Notes under the pieces: model-generated
Seen by the model: the letters and a program-made list of their open reading frames with translations, nothing else
The model's database searches: none
Told to the model about the DNA's origin: nothing
Position numbers and translations under genes: made by a program
Assembly (NCBI GenBank): GCA_041394885.1
Contig: JAWKHI010000003.1
Coordinates: forward strand, 276,970-340,969
Reading direction: 5' to 3'
Length of the DNA: 64,000 bases
Origin: DSOI01 sp041394885
GTDB lineage: Bacteria; Acidobacteriota; Terriglobia; Bryobacterales; Bryobacteraceae
In this document: positions 16,583 to 25,914 of the stretch, in pieces
How positions within the stretch are numbered: the stretch's first letter is position 1
Layout of the letters: each line of letters opens with the position of its first letter

Positions 16583-18637
16583 ATGTCCGCGCCGTTCACG
16601 CCTGGCTCTGGCCCAAACTCCGAAGTGCTCATCAACCTGCATCCCCAGAGCCTCGTCGAGCGCCTTGCGCGTCTGCTCTCGAGCACCGCATCCCATCGCT
16701 TGTTCGAATTGATCGGACCGCGGTCAAGCGGCCGGACGTACTTGCTCGAATCGGCCGCCGCCGAGGCCCGGAGGCGCGGCGCCGCGATCACCATCGTGCC
16801 CATTGACCTGGATGGATGTGAGCCGGATACTTCCCTGGCGGCGTATCTTGCTTTCGCGGCCGCCAAGGCCGAAGCCAGCGGCTCCGCCGATGCGTCCGAG
16901 ACGGCGTCCTATCTACGGAAGTTCGCCGAAGGGCTCTCGGGCGAACCGGCCTCCTGTGACCGCGTGGCCGCCATCGCCGCTGCCTTGGCCCTCCAACTGC
17001 CACCGATGCCTCTCGAAGACGTCCTGGCGGCTAGTGGCGCGAATGGCGATGTTGTTTTCCATGTCGCCGATGGCGTGATGCTCGATCGCGTCTCGCGCCG
17101 CCTGCTCCTCGACGCCATCGCGCCCCATCCGAGCGTCAGGCTCGCCATCGGCCATGAGACGCCTCCGCCGGCCGACGGCGACTCCGAGCGTATCTTCATC
17201 TCCCGATGGGATGAAGAGGAAATGCGGGAACGGGTCCGTGAGCGCATCTCTCCCTGCGCCTTGCCGCGCGATTTCCTCGAAGCGATCTGGCAAGCCCCCG
17301 GCGGCGCTAGCCGGCTCGCCGTCGCATCCCGGCTTCACAATCTTCAGACGCACGATGCAATCCGTAAGGATGCATTCGGCGCCTGGTCCGTGCAGCGCGA
17401 CTGGCGCAAGGATCGGACCGTGGTTGAAGAGCTTTCCCGTGATCCGGCTCTTTTCATCGACGAGGCGCTCGAGGATCTCGACCCATCGCTCGAAACCACG
17501 ACCCTCGATTTTCTGCGCGCTGCCGCGCTCTGTCACCCCGTCATTCCCGTCAATATCCTGCTCGCCTTCGCCGGCCTCGACGCCGCCGGTCACAGTGACT
17601 TCATCGAGGAATGCATCGACGAGCCATTGGGCGCCGAGGATGACGAATCCGTGTTTGAAGATCTCGGATACAATCATCCATCCTTCCCTCGCGGGCTGTT
17701 TCCGTCCGGGCAACTCGTCTACCGGTTCCGCGATCCGCGCATGCCGGAAGCGATTCTGGATCGGCTCGCTCCCCCGGCGCGGGAAGCACTCGCCCAGCGT
17801 CTCCTCACATTCCTGGATCGATCCATCCCGCCCGTCACCAAGGGCATCGCCCGCATGCGGCTGGAACTCATCGCACGCCTCGGGCTCACGCGGGAACGGG
17901 AGCGGCTGGATCACATCCTTTCCTGGTGGGCCGCCGCGGAAAGCACCGCGCTGCTTCGCGATGAACTGGTGGCGGGAATGCGGGAAGGCCACTTTTCGCC
18001 CGATTTCGTTCTAACCGTCTATCGCGAGACTGCGAATCTCTGGCCGCCCTCTCGACGGGTAGCGCTCCTCGAAGCACACCGGAACCAACCCGGAGGACCG
18101 TCTGCCGGGCCCGCGGCCGATGCCGAACTGTGCAGCCTCTTGTTTCAGTGCAAACGCTACGACGACGTAATCAAGGCGTCCACGCAAGCGCTGCAGGGCG
18201 GCGTCGGGGACACCGATCGCGGCGGGCTTCTAACGCTACAGGGATGGTCTTACCGCGAACGAGGCCTGTTGCCGGAGGCGGAGGCCGCTTTGCGTGCCGC
18301 GGTGGAGGTGGGCAACCAGTCACAGGACGCCTCGCTGACCCAGCCGCACGAAAGCCTGGCCTACCTGCTGCTGGAACAGGAGCGCTACGCGGAAGCGCAG
18401 GCGCTCGTCGAAAACATCGTCTCCGTGATGCGGACCTCGCTCGGCCAGGAAGACCCGCGCACGCTGGTCTGGCAGTGCAACCTCGCCCGGCTATGGATGC
18501 TGGCCGGCCGCGGAGAAGATGCCAGGCAGTTGTTCGAAAATACCATCGAACACGGAGTCCGCGTGTTCGGCGAAGACTCACCGATCGTGAGGATGGCCGC
18601 CGAGGGGCTGGAGGAGCTGCGCGCCGGAGACGCTTAA
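16583..18637 (+). CDS. STAND-like protein with degenerate P-loop and C-terminal TPRs
   Basis: 684 residues, no signal peptide. The N-terminal region resembles an AAA/STAND fold with L-I-G-P-R-S-S-G-R-T-Y-L-L near residues 43-55, in the position of a Walker A. The invariant lysine is replaced by arginine (G-R-T instead of G-K-T). No convincing Walker B with D-D or D-E was found; D-V-V-F-H-V-A-D-G near 155 is the best candidate. The last 170 residues contain helical TPR-like repeats (L-L-T-L-Q-G-W-S-Y-R-E-R-G-L-L-P-E-A-E near 560 and E-E-R-Y-A-E-A-Q-A-L near 600). Likely a scaffold or signalling protein with weak or no ATPase activity. Function unknown. Confidence 0.6.
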   Translation: MSAPFTPGSGPNSEVLINLHPQSLVERLARLLSSTASHRLFELIGPRSSGRTYLLESAAAEARRRGAAITIVPIDLDGCEPDTSLAAYLAFAAAKAEASGSADASETASYLRKFAEGLSGEPASCDRVAAIAAALALQLPPMPLEDVLAASGANGDVVFHVADGVMLDRVSRRLLLDAIAPHPSVRLAIGHETPPPADGDSERIFISRWDEEEMRERVRERISPCALPRDFLEAIWQAPGGASRLAVASRLHNLQTHDAIRKDAFGAWSVQRDWRKDRTVVEELSRDPALFIDEALEDLDPSLETTTLDFLRAAALCHPVIPVNILLAFAGLDAAGHSDFIEECIDEPLGAEDDESVFEDLGYNHPSFPRGLFPSGQLVYRFRDPRMPEAILDRLAPPAREALAQRLLTFLDRSIPPVTKGIARMRLELIARLGLTRERERLDHILSWWAAAESTALLRDELVAGMREGHFSPDFVLTVYRETANLWPPSRRVALLEAHRNQPGGPSAGPAADAELCSLLFQCKRYDDVIKASTQALQGGVGDTDRGGLLTLQGWSYRERGLLPEAEAALRAAVEVGNQSQDASLTQPHESLAYLLLEQERYAEAQALVENIVSVMRTSLGQEDPRTLVWQCNLARLWMLAGRGEDARQLFENTIEHGVRVFGEDSPIVRMAAEGLEELRAGDA

Positions 18638-18663
18638 AGGAGCGAAGGGCAGCGGCGACGCCG

Positions 18664-19581
18664 TCAGTGCCCCTCGTGCTCGAGGAATCGCTCCGCTTCG
18701 ATCGCAGCCATGCATCCGGCACCGGAAGCCGTGATCGCCTGCCGGTAGGTTCGGTCCTGAACGTCGCCCGCGTGAAACACGCCCGAGATGTTGGTGCGTG
18801 CGCCGCCATGGGACACGATATATCCGTCCGCGTCCAAGTCGAGTTGCCCCTGAAAAACTTTCGTGTTGGGGATGTGGCCGATCGCGACAAAGAACCCGTC
18901 AACGGGACGATGGCTCGTCTCGCCAGTCACAATGTTCTTGAGCTTCACTCCGGTCACCACCTCGGACCCTTCCACTTCCTCCACAACGGTATTGGTGATG
19001 AACTCGATCTTCGGATTCGCCCGCGCGCGATCCAGCATGATCTTCGAGGCCCGGAATTCCTCGCGGCGGTGCACCAGCATTACCTTGTCACCGAAACGCG
19101 TTAGGAAATTCGCTTCTTCCATCGCCGAGTCGCCGCCGCCGATCACCATGATCTGCTTGCCGCGATAAAAAAAGCCGTCGCACGTTGCGCACGAACTCAC
19201 GCCGTGCCCGATCAGCTTCTGTTCAGACTCGAGCCCGATCCATCGGGCCGACGCGCCGCTGGCCACGATGAGCGTCCGCGTCTCAATCCACTCCCCGTCA
19301 ATGTTCAGCCGGAATGGCCGCTTCGAAAGATCGGCCTCGATCACAGAGCCGTGCTTGAACTCGGCGCCGAAAGTCTCCGCCTGCTTCTTCATGTTTTCGA
19401 CCAGCACCGGACCGTCGATTCCCTCGGGAAAACCAGGAAAGTTTTCCACCAGCGTGGTCAACGACAATTGGCCGCCGGGTTCATGTCCGGAAACTACGAG
19501 CGGACTCAAACTAGCACGGGCGGTGTAGATGGCTGCGGTGTTACCGGCGCAGCCGGATCCGATAATGACTACGTTTCGCAT
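18664..19581 (-). CDS. trxB: Thioredoxin reductase
   Basis: 305 residues, the standard length. FAD site near the N-terminus: I-I-G-S-G-C-A-G-N-T-A-A (the usual proline is cysteine). T-x-x-V-E-N-F-P-G-F-P follows, then the redox-active C-A-T-C-D-G near residue 131, the NADPH site V-I-G-G-G-D-S-A-M-E-E-A and the late FAD motif F-H-A-G-D-V-Q-D-x-x-Y-R-Q-A. Transfers electrons from NADPH to thioredoxin in the cytosol. The DAHP-synthase-like gene lies 15 bases upstream on the same strand, so they may be co-transcribed. Confidence 0.95.
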   Translation of the reverse strand: MRNVVIIGSGCAGNTAAIYTARASLSPLVVSGHEPGGQLSLTTLVENFPGFPEGIDGPVLVENMKKQAETFGAEFKHGSVIEADLSKRPFRLNIDGEWIETRTLIVASGASARWIGLESEQKLIGHGVSSCATCDGFFYRGKQIMVIGGGDSAMEEANFLTRFGDKVMLVHRREEFRASKIMLDRARANPKIEFITNTVVEEVEGSEVVTGVKLKNIVTGETSHRPVDGFFVAIGHIPNTKVFQGQLDLDADGYIVSHGGARTNISGVFHAGDVQDRTYRQAITASGAGCMAAIEAERFLEHEGH

Positions 19582-19596
19582 GATATGTGGGGGACT

Positions 19597-20535
19597 TCAC
19601 CATGCTAGCATTGCGGACCCCAAGTGCTGCCACTCGGCGAGCGTCTCCGCCAGTGCCTCGCCGGCGTCGATGATCAGCCCGTCCGCGCCCGCAGCCAACG
19701 CGGCGCGGCCCATCGAAAGAACCCGGTCGCGCTTACCGGTGGCGCGGAACGGGTCCGCGATCACCGGAAGGTGCGAAAGTTTCTTGATGGTGGGTATTGA
19801 AGAAATGTCCATGGTGAGCGCCGCCGCATCGAACGTCTTGATGCCCCGCTCGCACAGCACCACGTTGCCGTTGCCGCCCACCAGGATCGCCTCGGCCGCC
19901 ATTAGCCAATCGTCGATTGTGGCGGAAGGGCTGCGCTCCACGATCACCGGCTTGGTCTGCCGGCCCAGCGCGCGCAGCAAGGCGTTGTTCTCCATCTGAT
20001 GCGCAGGCGCCAGAAATCCGTCCGCGTGCTCGCTCAAACGTTCGATACGCGCCGGATCCATGATCTCCACCACCGCGAACAGCCCTGCCGCGCGGGCGGC
20101 GAGGCTCAATTCCCGCAATGTTTCCACCGGCACGCCTTCGTAACCGAACCGGAGTTTCGCGGCGGTGGCAGCCACCCCGTGGGCACTGCTCGCGGCGGCG
20201 CTCGATACCTGCCCGGCCGCTGTCTCACCGGCTGAACTACGGACCACGAAAACGGGATCCGGTCCGCCCACCACGGCGTTGCCCAGTGCGACACGTGTTC
20301 CTTCCGGCTTCCACAACCGGCTAGCAAGTTTGAATGGGGAACTGATGCGGTGGGCTTCGCGCACCCCCGCCATGCTTTCAAAGGAGGCGAGATCCACCGC
20401 GCCGTGACCCACTCCCGCGATCAGCGTTTGACTCTGTCCCGTGGTGCGGCTGGGGTTGAAGCCCATGTCGAGCATTCGCTCAATCACCGCTTCCACCTGC
20501 TGCTCGGTGGAGTTGACCTCCATGACGACGACCAT
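19597..20535 (-). CDS. DAHP-synthase-like protein lacking catalytic residues (probable pseudoenzyme)
   Basis: 312 residues from ATG 20535, preceded by a longer frame that belongs to another gene. The N-terminal 65 residues resemble the ferredoxin-like regulatory domain of Bacillus-type DAHP synthase (V-V-V-M-E, E-Q-Q-V-E-A-V-I-E-R). The barrel is easily aligned: E-I-M-D-P-A-R, S-A-T-I-D-D-W-L-M-A-A-E, V-V-L-C-E-R-G-I-K-T-F, L-S-H-L-P-V-I-A-D-P, A-A-G-A-D-G-L. The key positions are gone: G-P-C-S is R-S-S-A; R-G-G-A-F-K-P-R is H-G-V-A-A-T-A-A; K-R-G is E-R-S; D-P-S-H-A-T-G is D-P-F-R-A-T-G; E-V-H-P is D-A-G-E. The metal ligands Cys, His and Glu and most phosphoenolpyruvate contacts are absent. 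The frame is intact, which suggests a retained non-catalytic or new role. Confidence 0.8.
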   Translation of the reverse strand: MVVVMEVNSTEQQVEAVIERMLDMGFNPSRTTGQSQTLIAGVGHGAVDLASFESMAGVREAHRISSPFKLASRLWKPEGTRVALGNAVVGGPDPVFVVRSSAGETAAGQVSSAAASSAHGVAATAAKLRFGYEGVPVETLRELSLAARAAGLFAVVEIMDPARIERLSEHADGFLAPAHQMENNALLRALGRQTKPVIVERSPSATIDDWLMAAEAILVGGNGNVVLCERGIKTFDAAALTMDISSIPTIKKLSHLPVIADPFRATGKRDRVLSMGRAALAAGADGLIIDAGEALAETLAEWQHLGSAMLAW

Positions 20536-20582
20536 AACCCCGATTGTCGCGCGACAGGCCCGTCCGGGGCCACTGCATACTG

Positions 20583-21301
20583 CTACAGCGTGAGCTTGCC
20601 GTCGAAGGTCATGTCCTTCAACTTGAACTTGGCCTTGGTTTCCGAGCGTCCCATCTTGGACACGAACTCGATCTCCTTGTCTTCTTCCGTGATGGCGTTT
20701 TCCCGCTTGGTAAAGAAAGGTCATCGTTTCTCACCGGCCACTCCGCGGACATCCCGCTGGCGCCATGGCGTCATACCCCTTTCGCTGCAACGACACGCTC
20801 GTCGAGGTCGTTTCTTCAGCCGCCTGATCTGTCCGGCCGGATTTGCACTGCCGCATTCAGCCACCCGACACGATGTAGTAATCCTTGGCGAGTTCCTGGA
20901 CCGGGCCTGGAGTCTCCAGCCCGCGCCACTAATGCCAGCTGCGCTCTCCACGTGATGGTGAGCATCGGCGCCGACAGCATCTCCCCATCCCTCCGCCGCC
21001 GCCGCGGCCGCATCTACCGCGCCGCCCATGCCGCCTCCGCCTCTCCTCGACCCCCTCCACCTGGCCTCCACCGCCGCTCGTCGCCCCACCACTTGCCCCA
21101 TGCCCCGCACTTCACACGCGCCTTGGACACACCATTTGCATCATCTCGGCGCGACCCGGGCGGGAGTGCGACACCATCCGCTTGCGTCTTTCTCGCTCCA
21201 GTCGGCGGATTTTCCTTCCAGAAGTCGGCGGCAACGAGCCCGGCGGGCACCAGAGCCGCGCCGAGAAGCAATCCACGCGCGACCAGCAATGACCGTTTCA
21301 T
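20583..21301 (-). pseudogene. Broken lineage-specific secreted protein (multiple frameshifts)
   Basis: A start with signal peptide (M-K-R-S-L-L-V-A-R-G-L-L-L-G-A-A-L-V) is followed by D-F-W-K-E-N-P-P-T and then loss of frame. Pieces of the same protein reappear in order in other frames: a G/M-rich linker, T-I-T-W, E-L-A-K-D-Y-Y-I-V-S, L-Q-R-K-G-Y-D-A-M-A-P, and a clean tail E-E-D-K-E-I-E-F-V-S-K-M-G then K-F-K-L-K-D-M-T-F-D-G-K-L-T-L ending at TAG 20583-20585. At least five shifts are needed. The pieces stay free of internal stops, so sequence error is as likely as decay. I recall this general layout from acidobacterial hypothetical proteins but cannot name a function. Confidence 0.5.
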
Positions 21302-21415
21302 GGGCTACATCGTATCATTGCGTCCGCTTCCGCCGCCATGAGCGCAGGCGGACATGTGAGCATTGCGTCGCCTCGACCAGGGTTGTGGGCAGTCATGATG
21401 TTGGGGTTAGCTTGT

Positions 21416-21490
21416 CGGGGCGTGGCTCAGCCTGGTAGAGAGCGCCTGGTTCAGGACCGGAGGCCGGAGGTTCAGTCTCTCCCGCTTCGA
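21416..21490 (+). tRNA. tRNA-Pro-like sequence with CAG in the anticodon position (possible tRNA pseudogene or att remnant)
   Basis: A cloverleaf can be drawn: acceptor CGGGGCG/CGCTTCG (two G-U pairs), D-stem GCTC/GAGC with an 11-base loop, anticodon stem CCTGG/CCGGA with an A-C mismatch at its base, loop TTCAGGA, T-stem GGAGG/TCTCC, loop TTCAGTC. The body looks like tRNA-Pro, but the anticodon reads CAG, the T-loop lacks the usual A at position 58 and the D-loop is two bases long. There is no long variable arm, so it is not a tRNA-Leu. Located at the left edge of the integrase-bearing island, so it may be a damaged attachment tRNA. Confidence 0.5.
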
Positions 21491-21631
21491 TACTTCTTCT
21501 TGTTCCTTTGGTGGTTAGCGACCGATGCGGCTCCGCCGGCTTCCTGGCCTCTCAGTAGGCAATGTACCCAGCCGTGCCCATCCGCCATTCGGGCCGGGCT
21601 ATCGTCGCCGTCGGCGCAGCGACGGTGGGAC

Positions 21632-24600
21632 TCAGCGAATCGTGACGTCAGGGTCTGGTACGTACCGTGCGCCCTTCAGCGGATAGTCCACGGGCTTGCT
21701 GCGCGAGGATGCCCGCAAGTTATCTCGATCGAGCCCATTCGCGACGCCCCACCGACCGTCATTGGCGGAGTCCCATAACAGCACTTGTACCATCCGACGA
21801 CGTAGATGCCGTGCGATGACTTGTGCTCAAGCAGATACCGGGCAACCAATTGGTCCTCCGTGGCGCTCCGGACGGGTCGATTCCAACATCCTTTCACTTC
21901 AATGATCGCGGAGATCCGACTGCCGACGGCGGACCCCGAGGGCGGCACACAGTCGACGTAGATGTCTGTCCTCTCGCCGGGTTGACCGTCTTTACTCAGC
22001 CGCCGCTGAATCTGAACCTCCCGATTGGCCACGATGCCACGGTCGGACAAATCCTTCTTCAAAAACCTTGCGAGATAGTCGGAGAGGTCTTCCTCCGTCT
22101 TGGGCCGCCATTTTCCCTTGTTCACCTCATTCCAGAGCGTTGAGGCGGCGGGCAGTTCACCCTGCAGTTCGGACTCGGCCCTCTTGAGACACTCCGCCAG
22201 TACATCCAGTAGTTCGTCACCAGAGCGGACAACCCGTTTCTGCGGATCCGACAGCAACCGCGAAACCGTCGTCCAGTTGAAATGGGTCCCAAGACCGCTC
22301 GCGGAGCCGATCCTGCTTATCCCAGGGAGTTCGCCGGAAAGCCACGGTCTGAACTCTGGCAGTGCATTGTAACCCGTTCCAGTTCCTGACATGCGGCCTG
22401 TGTTTCCCCGGTTGACCAGCACACCAAGAACTTGCCTGTCACCGAAGTGAATGTTCTCGTTCCGACCCAGGTGCCAAACCCGGCGCTGGGACGCCTGAAG
22501 GCAGAAAGTCGCATCGGAATAGAAAAATGTCGCCAGGGCTGTCTCCTTGAACTGACCCGCCACTCGGCGTTGGGCAGCGTGCCACAAAACGTTGAGCCCA
22601 AATTCGTGATCGATTTCTATCAAGGGGCGCACGGCAGGCCACCACCCGTCGTTTCAATTGCTTTCTCCAGTAGCGCCTCGGCGACTGCAAGTGCTGTATC
22701 TCGGCCCTCAGTGTCTTGTGGGAACTCGGCTAGCTGTTCTGGCGCCCACGACCGCGCCTCACGATTCCCGTGGCCTAGTAGCTCTACGAGCACGCAGTGA
22801 GGACGCGAGGTGCCAGCGGATGCTTAAGCATGCCGAGGAGCGAGCTTCCTCCAGATTCGGTTCCCGCAGCGACAGCAAGCGGTCAGTCGGGACCTCGCCG
22901 TCGGCGCCCTGTTTGGATTGGGTGAGCCGCTGTTCCAATTGGCTCAGAATTACGGACTCGGCCTTTTTGAAGGCCACCTCCCGAGCAGACCCTGGACACC
23001 ATTCTCAGCTACCGGACCCGTGCGGATACTCGAAGAAAACGGGTGCGAGTTCTTTCCAGATGCTACGGGGAAGCTCTGCCATTACGACGGGGCTCTCGCG
23101 ATAAAGAAGCAACAGTCCTTGATACGCCGCGATGTTCTTCCAGGTAAGCACGGCTCGCGATCTGCCGTCGTCTGGCGAAGCACGAGGCGGCATTCAGTGT
23201 TCGGCTGCGACGCTCTTCGGGAGCTTCGCCAACCAGGCGTAGCCACCAAGTCCGGCGGAGTGACATCGGCGTGCGTAGCGCTTCTCGAAAGAGCAGCCCG
23301 AGCCACTCCGGGAACTGATCGCCGCAACCGTGCTCGCAGAGATGAAGGTGCGCCTCGACGATCTCGGAAGATGCTCTGAAGGCGCTTCTCCAGATCTTGA
23401 CCTACGGTCCTCTATGTCCAGCTCGCTGCATCGCAGCGGGCACTGCGCCATCCAAGTTCACTCCACCGAATCGTTCATTCCATGCCGCACGGAGCGCCGG
23501 ATGACCTTCAGTAGCCTGCCACACTTGGTCGAACTGAGCCACATTCTCGTGATCGACCCGGGTTACGATCAAATATGCTACGCACTCCTGCTGAGGACCG
23601 GCTGCCCGGCTAGTTCCTCGAGCAGCCAAGGGACCTCTTCAGGGTACCAAGGCGCCCGCCACGTAAAGAAGTACGCCACGTGGTCCCGTATTTCGGCAAA
23701 CACGCCCGAGCAATAGCTTGCCAACCAGGCCCTTTCTTGCCGTCCCGTTCTCTCCAGCCGAACCCGCAAGTTACGCTCGTCGCTCCCCATCCGGCGTTGC
23801 AGCGCGAGTAGGCCCAGGCACAGAAGGCCTCCAGCGAATACCCGTTCGTCCGCTAAGTCGCTTCCATGGCTGACTGACGGCCGTGCCTTAGAAACTCCCT
23901 CCCCGAGCCGACAAAGTTGCCAGTCGTCCAAAGTCATTCTCTTTGACCCATCGCCTCAGCATCCACGCAGTTGTTCGGGCACCAACGGCAGTAATGAGTC
24001 CTCTCTCGAATTCGCCACAGAAGTGAGAATGGCTTCAAAGTGTGCCGAGTTGCTTCGCGGACGCGAGACGTCCAGGAGCTCAGCAATGCTTTAGGTTTAG
24101 GAAAGCCAAAGGCGAAGAGCACTGCCCCTCGAATGTCGTCGTTGGGGTCGTCCGTCGGCTCCAGAGCAAGCAAGGGCTTCAGCCTTGCCTTCTGGTTTTC
24201 GTCGCCGAACAGCCGGGAGGCTGCAGATCGCTCGGCATCGCAGGTCTCATCTTCGCTGGGCTTCAAGGCGAGCAGAACCAGTGCATCCCGCCAAGCTGCT
24301 CAATGATCTTCCTCGGCCAACTCGAGCGCAAGCTTGCGAGCTTCGAATCCACGGGATTCGTCTCGGATTAGCCCCATCAGTTCATTGTCGATACCCTGGT
24401 AGCAGAGGCGTGACCCTGCTCGGACTCCCGGACTGTTTCGAACGTGACCTGATTCGACTCCAAGCGCGCGAGGAGGGTGTTCAAGATTTGAGACCGAACG
24501 GGGGCGTCCAGGGGAATATCGGACCGAAGGATGCTCTCCAGGTCCGTCTCCGCAAACTTCTCGAAGTACTGCGGCGCCACACTAACGAGCCAAGAAACCA

Positions 24601-25754
24601 CCGGCCGAAAACTGGGCCGTACCTTGTGCATGCGATCGCGAAACAGTGAGGTAAGTTGCTCACTCGGCAAGGCCTTCTGGGCAAGGTACTCCGCTGCGAG
24701 AAACTCGGCGTATGCGCGGTGCGCCCATATCCGCTCCCCAGCAGCACCCGAAAGGAAAAGGCCGCAGTCGAGCGTTTCAGTAGATTTGCTTTCGATAGAC
24801 CCGCTTCCCCGGAGGCACCATCTACGATCAACTCTTCGATCCGCACGCAGCCTTCTGGTAGCGCCTCACCCGACGCGGCGGCGGTCAGGCCAGGATAGCC
24901 GCAGAAAATCGATGCAATCGCTACGTACTCCGCGATTCGGACACGCTGCCTGGATGTCAGGTGCCCGCTCATTCGTGTGTCACTGCGACGCGGATCAAGC
25001 TCTTCACACAGCCTTTGACAACCGTCTCGATAAACCTCGGCTCGGGTTTGACCAAGTCGTCCCGAGCGTTCGTATCATCGGTAGAAACCGGAGAGACAAA
25101 GGCGTCGCCGCCAGTGGATGCGCATCCACTCGATCCGCTTCGGCAAAAGGAATACCTGTGCATCGATTCCTGCCGATGCAGCCTTTGACTCTGGACGTCA
25201 CAAAGCCGCAAAGGGCAAAGGTATTGACTTCACGAAATAGATCTTTCAGTTCGCTGTCGGCGTTACGCGGCCAGTTTGCCGTCCTGCAAGCGAGCCGCAC
25301 ACGTAGGCGATCAACCGGCCAAGTCCGGAACTCGTCCAGGAGCACCCGACCGATATTCTGGCCAATTCAGAAGTTGACACTCGTCAAGGCTATCCAAAAA
25401 CAGATACATGTGCCGATCACCGGCCTTCCATTGCTGGATGTCCAGGAGAATCGAAGAACCGATGCAGGCTCGCGTCGGTCGACGATGAGAGATTTCGTCG
25501 TTGAACGGCGGCACTCGCCTTTCGCCTGACCATGGCCGGCGATTTCGACCAGCCGTTCAACGCCGTCGATTTCCCGATTCAGGTTCTCCGAGGAGGATCA
25601 GGCACTGATGCTGATGCAGCTCGTCCGTTACCACAACCTGTGGATTTACTTCCCCTCCAGAACCCGTCAGGATCTGAGTACCCGCCCGACTCAAGCTGCA
25701 TCAAGGGCTTCGTTAAGGGATGCCAGAATCGTCGGTGAACGATGTGGCGACTCA
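21632..25754 (-). CDS. NACHT-type STAND NTPase with C-terminal PD-(D/E)XK-like nuclease domain (many frameshifts)
   Basis: Reconstructed from successive frames, about 1370 residues. Start ATG 25754 (M-S-R-H-I-V-H-R-R-F-W-H-P). Walker A near 25571-25592 reads G-E-P-E-S-G then K-S-T after restoring one A in a run. Walker B at 25377-25409 is Y-L-F-L-D-S-L-D-E, the NACHT form. The ARC region follows (L-R-V-R-L-A-C-R-T-A-N-W-P, then H-P-L-A-A-T-P-L-S-L near 25100). The middle is leucine-rich helical repeat-like sequence. The C-terminal 318-codon open stretch (22632-21676) carries D-I-Y-V-D, then I-I-E-V-K-G-C-W (E-V-K at 21892-21900) and H-G-I-Y-V-V-G-W: the D-x(n)-E-x-K pattern of PD-(D/E)XK enzymes. 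After that block a last shift restores a frame ending at 21632. NACHT plus nuclease suggests an abortive-infection-type defence effector (inference). Confidence 0.7.
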
Positions 25755-25914
25755 TTTGGCGGGCCGCACCTCCGCCGCCGGGCGCCGACGCGATCCTGCA
25801 ATCGCCCTGATTCCGCGATGAACAAATACACCCATTCTTGTATTATCCAGCGCGGCACCTCACCGGTCTGCTTGTCCGCGACAAGACCGCCTCGCGGCCG
25901 TCCACGCTCGGCTA

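Noticed and set aside
21416..21490. A functional tRNA-Leu
   Set aside because: Anticodon CAG would suggest Leu, but the long variable arm of class II tRNA is missing and the body is Pro-like.
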